Of a stretch of 64,000 bases of DNA, positions 35,569-43,628 are shown one piece after another (the stretch's first letter is position 1; the number at the start of each line of letters is the position of its first letter). The notes under the pieces are model-generated. The model worked only from the letters and a program-made list of their open reading frames with translations, was not told the DNA's origin and did not search any database. Origin of the DNA: Chitinophaga chungangae (GTDB lineage Bacteria; Bacteroidota; Bacteroidia; Chitinophagales; Chitinophagaceae); the NCBI RefSeq assembly GCF_017742215.1, contig NZ_JAGHKP010000001.1, positions 124,001 to 188,000 on the forward strand, given 5' to 3'. The position numbers were made by a program, and so were the translations under genes.

Positions 35569-37344
35569 ATGCATAAGCTCCTCATGCTGCTTTGTTGGCT
35601 ATGCGGGAGCATGATGGCGGAGGCGCAACAACAACATGCCAGGGGAGTAGTGTCCGGCGCGGTGCTGGACAGCGTAAGCCAGAGCCCCATCCAGGGGGTG
35701 CGCGTGAGTATTGAGAGCGATACGGTAACGGCGAAGACAAATCAGTATGGACTATTTCGTATAGACGTTCCTGCGGGCAGCACGCTTCTTGTTTTTGAAC
35801 ACCCCGGTTATGCCACCAAAACGGTGCCCCTCAACCATTATGATCGCATGCTCATCGAGCTGAGCCCCACGGCGAAAAATCCAGGTAACGATGCGGACAT
35901 TGCCAAAGCGAAGGCCAGGGCGAGGTTTGCCCATAGCTCAAACCCCAATTACGGAAATGTAGGCATGGGCGTGGCGGCCTTTTTCGATGAAACGTACGGC
36001 AAACTGTTTGAAAATAAATTTGTGGACGCCGTTAAAAACGATCATTCCTCTTTTGCTTTGGATGTAGACCGCGCGGCGTACAGCAACATGCGGCGTTTCG
36101 TAAAACTGCGCGAGCACATCCCCGTAGACGCCGTGCGCATCGAAGAGCTGGTGAATTATTTCCATTACAGCTATCCCGCGCCGAAAGGCGACAGCACATT
36201 CGTGCTTTATTCCCACTACACCGACTGCCCCTGGACGCCCAAACACAACTTGCTGGAGATCGCAGTGCGGGCGAAACAGATAGAGACGGACAGTCTTCCC
36301 GCCAGCAACCTCGTATTCCTGATCGATATTTCCGGTTCCATGGGCACGGCCAACAAACTGCCCCTGCTGCAGGCGGCTTTCCGCGTGCTGGTGAACAATC
36401 TTCGCCCGAGAGACCGCGTGGCCATCGTGGCGTATGCCGGCGCGCCCGGCCTGGTGCTGCCCTGCACGCCGGGGAATGAAAAAGAAAAGATCCTCAACGC
36501 CATCGACTATCTCAGCGCGGGCGGCGCTACCGCCGGGGAAGCTGCCATCAAAATGGCCTACCAGATCGCGGAAGAAAATTTCATCCCCAACGGCAACAAC
36601 CGCGTGATAATGGCCACAGACGGCGATTTCAACGTGGGGCAAACCAGCGACCAGGATATGGAAGACCTGATTCTCCAGAAAAAAGAAAGCGGCGTTTTGC
36701 TCACCTGCCTGGGTTTCGGGATGAAGGATTATAAGGATAGCAAGCTGGAAACCCTTTCCAGCAAAGGGAACGGCAATTTCGCGTATATAGACGATATGGA
36801 GGAAGCCAACAAAGTGTTCGCCCGCGAATTTGGCAGCACGCTGTTCACCGTAGCGCGCGACGTACGGGCGGAGATCACCTTCAACCCCAAACGCGTAAAG
36901 GCTTACCGCCTGATCGGTTATGAAAACAAAGTGCTGAAAGAAGATAATTCCAACGGCGAAAAGATCGTGGGCGGCATCGTGGGCTCGGGCAATTGTGTAG
37001 TGGCGCTGTACGAGATCGTGCCTGAAGAACCGGATGGGGAAGGACTTTTAGCCACCACGCGCATCAGTTACCGCACCGAGCAGGACACGACCCTGCGCAC
37101 GCTCACCAAAGCAATCGGCGAACCGCTCGAAATATTCGCCGCCGCCCCGGACGATTTTCGTTTTGCCGCTTCCGTGGCGCTTTTTGGCATGCTGGTGAAA
37201 AAATCAGGGTATAAAGGAGAAGGCACTATCAATATGGTTTCCAATATCGCCAAACGCTCGCTCGGGCCGGACAAGGGCGGCTACCGGGCGGAATTTCTCA
37301 AGCTCATCAAACTGGTAAGGAAAAACACTACATGGCTGAAGTGA
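35569..37344 (+). CDS. Secreted VWA-domain protein (YfbK-like, DUF3520) with N-terminal carboxypeptidase-regulatory-like domain
   Basis: The 591-residue protein has a signal peptide (about 1-19), a CarboxypepD-regulatory-like beta-sandwich (about 24-98: GAVLDSVSQSPIQGVRVSIE), a VWA_N segment with AFFDETYGKLF and SSFALDVDRAAYSNMRRF, the VWA domain with an intact MIDAS DISGSMG (D253, S255, S257) and a C-terminal DUF3520-type domain. Such proteins are periplasmic or surface-exposed and presumably bind ligands through the metal site. No TM helix follows. The 3' end overlaps the converging symporter gene by 17 bases. Confidence 0.87.
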   Translation: MHKLLMLLCWLCGSMMAEAQQQHARGVVSGAVLDSVSQSPIQGVRVSIESDTVTAKTNQYGLFRIDVPAGSTLLVFEHPGYATKTVPLNHYDRMLIELSPTAKNPGNDADIAKAKARARFAHSSNPNYGNVGMGVAAFFDETYGKLFENKFVDAVKNDHSSFALDVDRAAYSNMRRFVKLREHIPVDAVRIEELVNYFHYSYPAPKGDSTFVLYSHYTDCPWTPKHNLLEIAVRAKQIETDSLPASNLVFLIDISGSMGTANKLPLLQAAFRVLVNNLRPRDRVAIVAYAGAPGLVLPCTPGNEKEKILNAIDYLSAGGATAGEAAIKMAYQIAEENFIPNGNNRVIMATDGDFNVGQTSDQDMEDLILQKKESGVLLTCLGFGMKDYKDSKLETLSSKGNGNFAYIDDMEEANKVFAREFGSTLFTVARDVRAEITFNPKRVKAYRLIGYENKVLKEDNSNGEKIVGGIVGSGNCVVALYEIVPEEPDGEGLLATTRISYRTEQDTTLRTLTKAIGEPLEIFAAAPDDFRFAASVALFGMLVKKSGYKGEGTINMVSNIAKRSLGPDKGGYRAEFLKLIKLVRKNTTWLK

Positions 37345-38716
37345 CCTGCATGCGTTTCCAACCGAAAGTACCGATGAGCATTCCCGCAATACTGCTCAGC
37401 AATCCCACGAACAACGAAGGCGTTTCGGTACTCATCGCTTCACTGTAAATATACCCCAGCGTGCCCAGGACGATCGCCAGGATGGCGCCCGCCTCGTTCG
37501 AACGTTTCCAGTACAAACCCGCCGTAAGCGGCACAAACAGCGATACCAGGCTGAGCACGGAGGATGATGCCACCAGCTCGTAAATGTTCTGCCCGCTAAA
37601 AGCCATGCCCATGGAGATGGCAGACACGATTACTACAGACAGGCGGATCACGCGCAGGAACTGCCGGTCCGTAATATTTTTGAAGAACGGGCGGATGATG
37701 TTTTCGCCGAGCACCGTTGCGGGAGCCAGTATCGCGCCGCTGGTGGTGCTCATTACCGCTGAAAGCAGCGCGCCGAAAAACAATACCTGTATAAAAAGAT
37801 TGCCATGCCGCAGCACCATGTTCGGCAAAATTTCTTCCGTGCCCATGGCCGCCAGCTCCGGGTAAAGCTGTTGCGCGCAAAGCACGATCAGCAAAGGAAC
37901 GGAACCGATCACCAGGTACATCAGTGCGCCGAAATAAGAAGAATATTGCGCCACCTTTTCGCTTTTGCTGCTCATGAGCCGCTGGAATACGTCCTGCTGC
38001 GGAATGGAGCCCAGCCCGATGGTGAACCATGCGGCCAGGTAATGCAGCCAGCTGTTCCAGTCACGGTCCGGCAAAAAGCGGAAAGTGCCCGCGGGCGCGC
38101 GGTCTATCACCGTTTGTATGCCGCCGGCCTTTTGCACCACGATAAACGCGATGATCGCGATGCCGATGATGATCATGATAGTTTGTATAAAATCCGTGAC
38201 GGATACGGACCACATGCCGCCCATGTACGTGTAGGCCATTACGATCAGCCCGCTGGCGATCATGGCGGTGCCGTGCGGCACGCCCATCACGGTATTGATC
38301 ACGATGCCCATGGCCACGATCTGCGCGGCGATCCAGCCGAAATAGGAGGGGATCATGAGCAGGGCGGACACTACTTCCGCCTTTCTGCCGAAACGTTCCC
38401 GGAAATAGTCGCAAAAGGTGAGCAGGTTGGTGCGGTAGAGCTTACGCGCATAGAATAATCCCACCAGCAACAGGCACAACGATGCGCCGAAAGGGTCTTC
38501 CATCACGCCGATCAGCCCGTGCTGCGCAAATTCGCTGGTGGCGCCGAGCATGGTTTCCGAGCCGAACCAGGTGGCGAAGATCACACAGGTGCTGATGCCG
38601 AGGGGAAGGCTGCGCCCCGCTACAATGAAGTCTCCCGCGCTTTTCACACGGCGGGCGGCCCAGCGGCCGATGAGTATGGTAATAAGGAGATAAACCAGTA
38701 CGAACGCGGTGAGCAT
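37328..38716 (-). CDS. Sodium:solute symporter (SSS family), second copy
   Basis: The 462-residue protein is a polytopic SSS transporter: FIVAGRSLPLGISTCVIFATWFGSETMLG near the N-terminus, AYTYMGGMWSVSVTDFIQ in the middle and LLSAVMSTTSGAILAPATVLGENI near residue 315. It is clearly different from the SSS protein at 30446-31951. The substrate is unknown. It lies 9 bases after the stop of the rRNA methyltransferase gene on the same strand, so it is probably co-transcribed, and its own stop codon lies inside the 3' end of the VWA gene. Confidence 0.87.
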   Translation of the reverse strand: MLTAFVLVYLLITILIGRWAARRVKSAGDFIVAGRSLPLGISTCVIFATWFGSETMLGATSEFAQHGLIGVMEDPFGASLCLLLVGLFYARKLYRTNLLTFCDYFRERFGRKAEVVSALLMIPSYFGWIAAQIVAMGIVINTVMGVPHGTAMIASGLIVMAYTYMGGMWSVSVTDFIQTIMIIIGIAIIAFIVVQKAGGIQTVIDRAPAGTFRFLPDRDWNSWLHYLAAWFTIGLGSIPQQDVFQRLMSSKSEKVAQYSSYFGALMYLVIGSVPLLIVLCAQQLYPELAAMGTEEILPNMVLRHGNLFIQVLFFGALLSAVMSTTSGAILAPATVLGENIIRPFFKNITDRQFLRVIRLSVVIVSAISMGMAFSGQNIYELVASSSVLSLVSLFVPLTAGLYWKRSNEAGAILAIVLGTLGYIYSEAMSTETPSLFVGLLSSIAGMLIGTFGWKRMQVTSAM

Positions 38717-38725
38717 CGGTCGTTT

Positions 38726-39670
38726 TTATTTGATGATCCGGAAACAGTGCCTGAGCAGTTTGCCCTGGAAGTCGAACGGCACGGTTTGCGCGGTGATGTT
38801 TTTGATGGAAGAAGCATGGATGGCCGGCTCGTCCAGCTCGAACCTGCGCAGGTTGTTGCTGAAATACAACACGCCGTCTTTTTTCATGGTCATCAGCACT
38901 TTGTTCACCAGCTCCACATGATCGCGCTGGATGTCCAGGAAATCTTTCATGCGTTTGCTGTTCGAAAACGTGGGAGGGTCCAGCACCACCAGGTCGTAGG
39001 TGTTCGTTTTCAGTTCGTCAAGATGCTGCAGCACGTCTGCATGGATGTATTGATGTTTGTCCGGGTCCAGCAACCCGTTCAGCCGCATGTTCTCTTCGGC
39101 CCAGGCGAGATAGGTTTTTGAAAGATCGATGGATGTAACGGAAGCCGCGCCTCCCGCGGCCGCATACACGGAAAACGAGCCGGTGTAACAGAAAAGGTTG
39201 AGCACTTTTTTGTCTTTCGCTTCCTCACGCACCATGTGGCGGGTAATACGATGGTCGAGGAAAAGGCCGCTGTCCAGGTAATCGCTGAGATTTACTTTGA
39301 ACTTCAGCCCGTCTTCCTGCACGATCAACTCTTCTTTGGAAAAATCGAGCTTTTCGTACTGGCTTTGCCGGTTCTGTTTGCGCTGGCGGGTGCGCAGGTA
39401 AAGGTCGCCCCGCGGCACGTTCAGCACTTTGGCGATCACCTGCTGGCTTTCTTCCAGCCAGGCGTCGTATGCGTCGTCGTCCAGTTTATGGTCGCTCTGG
39501 TATTCGGCCACGTACACTTTGTCTTCGTACAGCTCGATGATGAGTGGAAACTCGGGCAGGTCGCGGTCGTACAGCCGGAAGCAGGTAATGCCCTGCCGCC
39601 TGGCGGTTTTGCGGAGATGTTTCTCCACTTTCATGAGCCTGTTCTCAAACATCGTGAACTTGTCTGACAT
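38726..39670 (-). CDS. RlmK-type 23S rRNA methyltransferase (stand-alone)
   Basis: The 314-residue protein matches the C-terminal half of E. coli RlmL/RlmK (YcbY) in order: ENRLMKVEKHLRKTARRQGI, CFRLYDRDLPEFPL, LRTRQRKQ, YLDSGLFLDHRITR, LNLFCYTGSFSVYAA (SAM loop) and VVLDPPTFSNSKRM. In gamma-proteobacteria this domain makes m7G2069 and is fused to RlmL; here it stands alone. A 39676-39683 element resembling TAnnTTTG ends 5 bases before the ATG. The SSS symporter follows 9 bases downstream. Confidence 0.83.
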   Translation of the reverse strand: MSDKFTMFENRLMKVEKHLRKTARRQGITCFRLYDRDLPEFPLIIELYEDKVYVAEYQSDHKLDDDAYDAWLEESQQVIAKVLNVPRGDLYLRTRQRKQNRQSQYEKLDFSKEELIVQEDGLKFKVNLSDYLDSGLFLDHRITRHMVREEAKDKKVLNLFCYTGSFSVYAAAGGAASVTSIDLSKTYLAWAEENMRLNGLLDPDKHQYIHADVLQHLDELKTNTYDLVVLDPPTFSNSKRMKDFLDIQRDHVELVNKVLMTMKKDGVLYFSNNLRRFELDEPAIHASSIKNITAQTVPFDFQGKLLRHCFRIIK

Positions 39671-39675
39671 AGGTG

Positions 39676-39683
39676 CAAATATG
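39676..39683 (-). promoter_or_regulatory. -7-like element (CATATTTG) of the RlmK-type gene
   Basis: On the minus strand this is one mismatch from TAnnTTTG and ends 5 bases before the ATG at 39670, which would give a leaderless transcript. Confidence 0.4.
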
Positions 39684-39711
39684 CGGTTTTTCGCGCGCTT
39701 ATGCCAGCCGC

Positions 39712-39742
39712 AAAAAAAATCCCGGGTTGTTTGGCCCGGGAT
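39712..39742 (-). terminator. Terminator of the grpE-dnaJ operon
   Basis: ATCCCGGG (39719-39726) pairs with CCCGGGAT (39735-39742) around an 8-base loop. The A-run 39712-39719 gives a U-run on the minus strand, 21 bases after the dnaJ stop. Confidence 0.8.
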
Positions 39743-39762
39743 CAGTTATGTTGACTATATGA

Positions 39763-40926
39763 TCAGCTGAAGATATCCTTCACTTTTTCGAAGAAACCTT
39801 TTTCGCTTTTTTCAGGGTTCGGTTTGAAGTTGCCGGATTCCTGCATTTTTTCGAGCATGGATTTTTCTTCGGAAGTAAGCGTTTGCGGCGTCCACACGTT
39901 CACATGGATCAGCTGGTCGCCTTTTTCGTAGCTGTTCACGGAAGGGAAACCTTTGCCTTTGAGGCGGAAGATCTTGCCGCTTTGCGTGCCCGGCGGTACT
40001 TTGATCTTCGCTTTGCCGTCGATGGTTGGCACTTCGAGCGATATGCCGAAAGCCGCGTCGGGAAAGGAGATATGAAGATCGTACGCTACGTTGAGGCCGT
40101 CGCGCTGCAATTCTGCATGCGGTTCTTCCTCGATAAGGATCAGCAGGTCGCCGGGGGAGCCGCCTCTTTCGCCGGCATTACCTTTCCCGCTCATGCTCAG
40201 CTGCATGCCTTCCATTACGCCCGCCGGGATGTCGATAGACACGGTTTCTTCCCCGTACTGGCGGCCTTCGCCTTTACAAGTGCCGCATTTATTGGTGATC
40301 ACCTGGCCTTCGCCGTTGCAGGTGGGGCAGGTGGTAACGGTTTGCATCTGGCCCAGGAAGGTCTGGGTTACTTTGCGCACCTGGCCGGAGCCCTGGCAGG
40401 TGGTGCAGGTCTGGAAAGAATTGCGGTCTTTCGCGCCCAGGCCGCTGCAGGTGGTGCAGGTAACGTGTTTTTTAACTTTGATCTTTTTATTGGAGCCTTT
40501 GGCGATCTCTTCGAAGTTGAGTTTGATCTTTACGCGGAGATTGCTGCCGCGCGTGCCCCGGCTTCTTCTTCCCCCGCCGCCCTGGGCGCGGCCGCCGCCG
40601 AAGAAGCTGCCGAAAATGTCTTCGCCGAAAATATCGCCGAAGTTGGAGAAGATGTCGTCCATATTCATATGGCCGCTGCCGCCGTAACCGCCGCGGTTGC
40701 CCATGCCGGCATGGCCGAAACGGTCGTATTGCGCGCGTTTGTCGGGATCGCTGAGCACTTCATAGGCCTCGGCCGCTTCCTTGAACTTTTCCTCCGCCTC
40801 TTTATTGCCGGGGTTGCGGTCCGGGTGAAACTGCATGGCTACCTTGCGGTACGCCTTTTTGATCTCATCCTGGGAGGAGGATTTGGAAACCCCGAGAATT
40901 TCGTAATAATCTCTTTTGGTGGACAT
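39763..40926 (-). CDS. dnaJ: Chaperone protein DnaJ
   Basis: The 387-residue protein has a J domain with HPD at 34-36, a Gly/Phe-rich linker (about 75-115, with [14 protein letters not shown]), four CxxCxGxG zinc-binding repeats ([32 protein letters not shown]) and the C-terminal substrate-binding domains ([12 protein letters not shown]). It delivers unfolded clients to DnaK and triggers its ATPase. I use the ATG at 40926, since the longer open frame adds nine unrelated residues. grpE lies 74 bases upstream on the same strand; dnaK is not in this window. Confidence 0.95.
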   Translation of the reverse strand: MSTKRDYYEILGVSKSSSQDEIKKAYRKVAMQFHPDRNPGNKEAEEKFKEAAEAYEVLSDPDKRAQYDRFGHAGMGNRGGYGGSGHMNMDDIFSNFGDIFGEDIFGSFFGGGRAQGGGGRRSRGTRGSNLRVKIKLNFEEIAKGSNKKIKVKKHVTCTTCSGLGAKDRNSFQTCTTCQGSGQVRKVTQTFLGQMQTVTTCPTCNGEGQVITNKCGTCKGEGRQYGEETVSIDIPAGVMEGMQLSMSGKGNAGERGGSPGDLLILIEEEPHAELQRDGLNVAYDLHISFPDAAFGISLEVPTIDGKAKIKVPPGTQSGKIFRLKGKGFPSVNSYEKGDQLIHVNVWTPQTLTSEEKSMLEKMQESGNFKPNPEKSEKGFFEKVKDIFS

Positions 40927-41000
40927 GTTGATACACTTGAATAGCCCGCTCAAGGGGAGCAGGCTGTGGTAATTATTTTACTGCAGATGCCGCTGCGCCG

Positions 41001-41570
41001 TTATTTTCCAACAACAACGCGGGCATGGCGGATGATCTTGTCGTTCAGGTAATAACCTTTTTGCAACACGTCCAGTACCTTCCCTTTCAGCTCTTCCGTA
41101 GGGGCGGGAATTTCCGTGATAGCGTCGTGGAGGTCTGCGTCGAATTCCTGGTGAAGGCTCTCCATCGCTTTCAGCCCTTTGCTTTGCAGCACGCTGGCCA
41201 ACTTGTTGAATACCAGCAGCACGCCTTCTTTTACGGCATCCGTGCCTCCGGCGGTTTCCAGCTGTTTGGCGGCCCTTTCGGAATCGTCCAGCACATCCAG
41301 CAAAGCGATGATCACTTCCTTGTTGGCAGTATTTATCAGCTCAATGCGCTCTTTCGCATTGCGTTTTTTGAAATTGTCGAAATCGGCGTTCAGCAGCAGG
41401 TACTTTTTACGCAACTCGTCCAGCTCCCCGCGCAGCTTGTCGGATTCGTCCTCCTCCGGCAGCGCATCGTTCAAATGGGTAGACCCGCTTTGGTTCTCAT
41501 CGGCATTAATGTCCATGTCGTTCGGCCCGGTCTGCCCATTTGCCTGCATATCTTTGTCTTTTTCTGTCAT
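41001..41570 (-). CDS. grpE: Nucleotide exchange factor GrpE
   Basis: The 189-residue protein has an acidic disordered start, a long coiled coil (about 45-100, LRKKYLLLNADFDNFKKRNAKE) and the beta-wing with MESLHQEFDADLHDAI and GYYLNDKIIRHARVVV. GrpE releases ADP from DnaK. The start is ATG 41570; the open frame runs 58 codons further upstream but those residues are not GrpE-like and would include the promoter. It heads an operon with dnaJ. Confidence 0.95.
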   Translation of the reverse strand: MTEKDKDMQANGQTGPNDMDINADENQSGSTHLNDALPEEDESDKLRGELDELRKKYLLLNADFDNFKKRNAKERIELINTANKEVIIALLDVLDDSERAAKQLETAGGTDAVKEGVLLVFNKLASVLQSKGLKAMESLHQEFDADLHDAITEIPAPTEELKGKVLDVLQKGYYLNDKIIRHARVVVGK

Positions 41571-41588
41571 GATGGTATAAATTATCTG

Positions 41589-41619
41589 CAAATTTACCAC
41601 CGTCAATAATTTTGCCAAG
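41589..41619 (-). promoter_or_regulatory. Promoter of grpE-dnaJ (CTTG-N19-TAAATTTG)
   Basis: On the minus strand, CTTG (41616-41619) and TAAATTTG (41589-41596) are spaced by 19 bases; the -7 element is perfect and ends 18 bases before the grpE ATG. I see no CIRCE-type repeat, so heat control by HrcA is not supported here. Confidence 0.7.
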
Positions 41620-41712
41620 GGGTGGCGGGTAGACAATTTGGCAGAAAATGCCCCAGTCTTATGGCTGTTTTTTGTTATAAATGGCATTTCCGTTCTTTTA
41701 CCCCGATAATTG

Positions 41713-41720
41713 TATTTTTG
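41713..41720 (+). promoter_or_regulatory. -7 element (TATTTTTG) of the RlmI-like gene
   Basis: A perfect TAnnTTTG match ends 17 bases before the ATG at 41738. The -33 region has no clear TTTG. Confidence 0.55.
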
Positions 41721-41737
41721 TGCCCGAATTGTAATAA

Positions 41738-42910
41738 ATGACAAAAGTTTTTCTAAAGAAAAAGATACAGAACCGCGTGCTGCTCGGGCATCCGTGGATT
41801 TTCGGGAATGAAGTGAACCAGATCGAAGGGGAAGTGAACGCCGGTGACACGGTAGACGTGTTCCTGCACAACGGTTCCTTTCTCGGAAGGGGCTACATCA
41901 ACCCTCAAAGCCAGATCCTCGTGCGCCTGCTCACCCGCGACCGCAAGGAAGAGATCAACGAGGCGTTTTTCCTGCACCGCCTGCAGAAAGCCTGGGATTA
42001 CCGCAAAAAGATCGGGTACGTGGAAAACTGCCGCCTCGTGTTCGGCGAAGCGGACGAACTGCCCGCCCTGGTGATCGACAAATTCAACGATTACCTCGTG
42101 ATCCAGACGCTGGCCCTCGGCATCGACCGCTGGAAACCGGCGATCGTAGACGCGCTGAACAAGATCTTTTCACCCAAAGGCATCTACGAGCGCAACGACG
42201 TGCCCGTACGCGAACTGGAAGGTTTGCCCCAGCAAAAAGGTTTCCTCAGCGCACCGTTCGACACCAACATCATTCTCAACGAAAACGGCCTCAAATTCCA
42301 TGTGGACATCGAAAATGGCCAGAAAACGGGCTATTTCCTCGATCAGCAGGACAATCGGCGGGAGATCGAACATATCGTGAAAGGCGCAGACGTGCTCGAA
42401 GCTTTCTGTTATACAGGCACTTTCAGCTGCCATGCCGGGTATTACGGCGCGAAAAGCGTGCTCGGCCTCGATATTTCGGAGCATGCCGTAGCCACCGCCC
42501 GCCGCAATGCGGAGCTGAACAACCTGCAGGACATTTGCAAATTCCAAGCGGTAAATGCCTTCGACCAGCTGAAACAGTGGACGAAAGAGGAAAAGAAATT
42601 CGATGTGGTGATACTCGATCCCCCGGCTTTCACCAAAAGCCGTGAGAACATCCAGAAAGCGATCACCGGTTACAAGGAGATCAACCTGCGCGGCATGAAG
42701 CTGCTGAAGCCGGGCGGCTTTCTGGTGACGGCGAGCTGCACCAACCTGGTGAACCCGTCGATGTTCCTCGAAACGATCGATATGGCGGCGAAAGACGCGC
42801 GGAAGAAACTGCGGCAGGTAACGTTCCAGACGCAGGCGCAGGACCACCCGATACTCTGGAACATCGAAAACACGACCTACCTGAAGTTCCTGATCGTGGA
42901 AGTGCAGTAA
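41738..42910 (+). CDS. 23S rRNA (cytosine1962-C5)-methyltransferase, RlmI-like
   Basis: The 390-residue protein has an N-terminal PUA-like RNA-binding domain (LGHPWIFGNEV, GRGYINPQSQI), a central linking domain (YERNDVPVRELEG, QKTGYFLDQQDNR) and a Rossmann methyltransferase domain with VLEAFCYTGTFS, LDISEHAV, VVILDPPAFTKSRE and VTASCTNLV. RlmI makes m5C1962 in E. coli 23S rRNA; the SCTN cysteine fits a C5-cytosine mechanism. It is a paralogue of the RlmK-type protein at 38726-39670. It has its own promoter and ends in a shared terminator. Confidence 0.9.
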   Translation: MTKVFLKKKIQNRVLLGHPWIFGNEVNQIEGEVNAGDTVDVFLHNGSFLGRGYINPQSQILVRLLTRDRKEEINEAFFLHRLQKAWDYRKKIGYVENCRLVFGEADELPALVIDKFNDYLVIQTLALGIDRWKPAIVDALNKIFSPKGIYERNDVPVRELEGLPQQKGFLSAPFDTNIILNENGLKFHVDIENGQKTGYFLDQQDNRREIEHIVKGADVLEAFCYTGTFSCHAGYYGAKSVLGLDISEHAVATARRNAELNNLQDICKFQAVNAFDQLKQWTKEEKKFDVVILDPPAFTKSRENIQKAITGYKEINLRGMKLLKPGGFLVTASCTNLVNPSMFLETIDMAAKDARKKLRQVTFQTQAQDHPILWNIENTTYLKFLIVEVQ

Positions 42911-42949
42911 ATGTAGTGGTATTTTAACCGTTGACCGGAAGCGCTCTCC

Positions 42950-42979
42950 TATATCACTCGTATATCACTCGTATATCGA
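42950..42979 (+). repeat. Short tandem repeat after the RlmI-like gene
   Basis: TATATCACTCG is repeated twice head to tail (42950-42960, 42961-42971), followed by a partial third copy TATATC (42972). It lies in the 157-base gap between converging genes and has no coding meaning. Confidence 0.7.
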
Positions 42980-43015
42980 TCCTTTAACTTGGGGATATTG
43001 GGTAAAATAATATAA

Positions 43016-43049
43016 AAAAGGCCGTCGCTGATAACAGTGACGGCCTTTT
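43016..43049 (+). terminator. Bidirectional terminator
   Basis: A 15-base stem (43016-43030 with 43035-43049, one mismatch) has an ATAA loop, with an A-run on the left and T-run on the right. It serves the RlmI-like gene and the converging sorting-domain gene. Confidence 0.88.
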
Positions 43050-43067
43050 CAGTATATGTTGAATAAA

Positions 43068-43418
43068 TTATTTCACGACGTTAAATTTGCCCGATTCGAC
43101 CAGCGTACCGTTCTTTTCGCGGAGCTGGAAAATGTACAATCCGCTGTAGTAATTGTCGAGGGCAACCTCTGTGCGGCCTGAAAGATTTTTGATGTGGTCC
43201 ACCTTTTTACCAAGGAAGTTGTAAACAATAATTTCGTAAACCTTGTCGTTATTACGCTGGATTTCGAAATAAATCTTACTGGTTGCAGGGTTAGGATATG
43301 CCTTCACAACTTTACTCGCACCCTCCGTTTCGGGAAGGGCTGTTTTGCTTTGGGACCAGGCCGGAATGGACAAGGTACAGAGCAGAATAAATAAGATAAG
43401 AGTAGAGTTCTTTAACAT
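43068..43418 (-). CDS. Minimal T9SS type A sorting-domain protein
   Basis: The 116-residue protein consists almost only of a signal peptide (LKNSTLILFILLCTLSIP, ending near WSQ) and a type A C-terminal sorting domain: KAYPNPATSKIYFE, IIVYNFLGKKV, LDNYYSGLYIFQLRE and a last strand ESGKFNVVK. About 15 residues lie between the two, so there is no cargo domain. Such a domain would direct secretion by the type IX system and attachment to the surface. I use the ATG at 43418; an in-frame TTG three codons earlier overlaps the -7 element. It could be a decoy, a regulator, or the remnant of a longer cargo protein; all are inference. Confidence 0.82.
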   Translation of the reverse strand: MLKNSTLILFILLCTLSIPAWSQSKTALPETEGASKVVKAYPNPATSKIYFEIQRNNDKVYEIIVYNFLGKKVDHIKNLSGRTEVALDNYYSGLYIFQLREKNGTLVESGKFNVVK

Positions 43419-43424
43419 AGTATC

Positions 43425-43457
43425 CAAAGATAATGATTTTTTTAAATATTAGCCAAA
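43425..43457 (-). promoter_or_regulatory. Promoter (TTTG-N21-TATCTTTG) of the minimal sorting-domain gene
   Basis: On the minus strand, TTTG (43454-43457) and TATCTTTG (43425-43432) are spaced by 21 bases. The -7 element ends 6 bases before the ATG at 43418, predicting a leaderless mRNA. The rest of the gap 43419-43628 is AT-rich with no gene seen. Confidence 0.65.
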
Positions 43458-43628
43458 TGTTTCTGGTTTTGGTTCTATTATAAAGATAACAAACGGCGCG
43501 CCAAATTGTGTGGATAAATTGTGCTTTTTTTGAAAATTTTAACGCTTGTTAAGATAAACCCTCAAAATTCTTCTTTCTTCAAAAAAACGGCCCGTTCCTT
43601 CTCTTTAAATTAACAAATGCAAAGCGGA

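Noticed and set aside
39883..40944. 353-codon plus-strand frame opposite dnaJ
   Set aside because: It covers the dnaJ zinc-finger and J-domain sequence in antisense and has no independent features.
41571..41712. CIRCE/HrcA operator before grpE
   Set aside because: No TTAGCACTC-type inverted repeat is present; only a housekeeping-type promoter was found.
41571..41744. 58-residue N-terminal extension of GrpE
   Set aside because: The extension is not GrpE-like and would contain the operon promoter; the ATG at 41570 gives the usual length.
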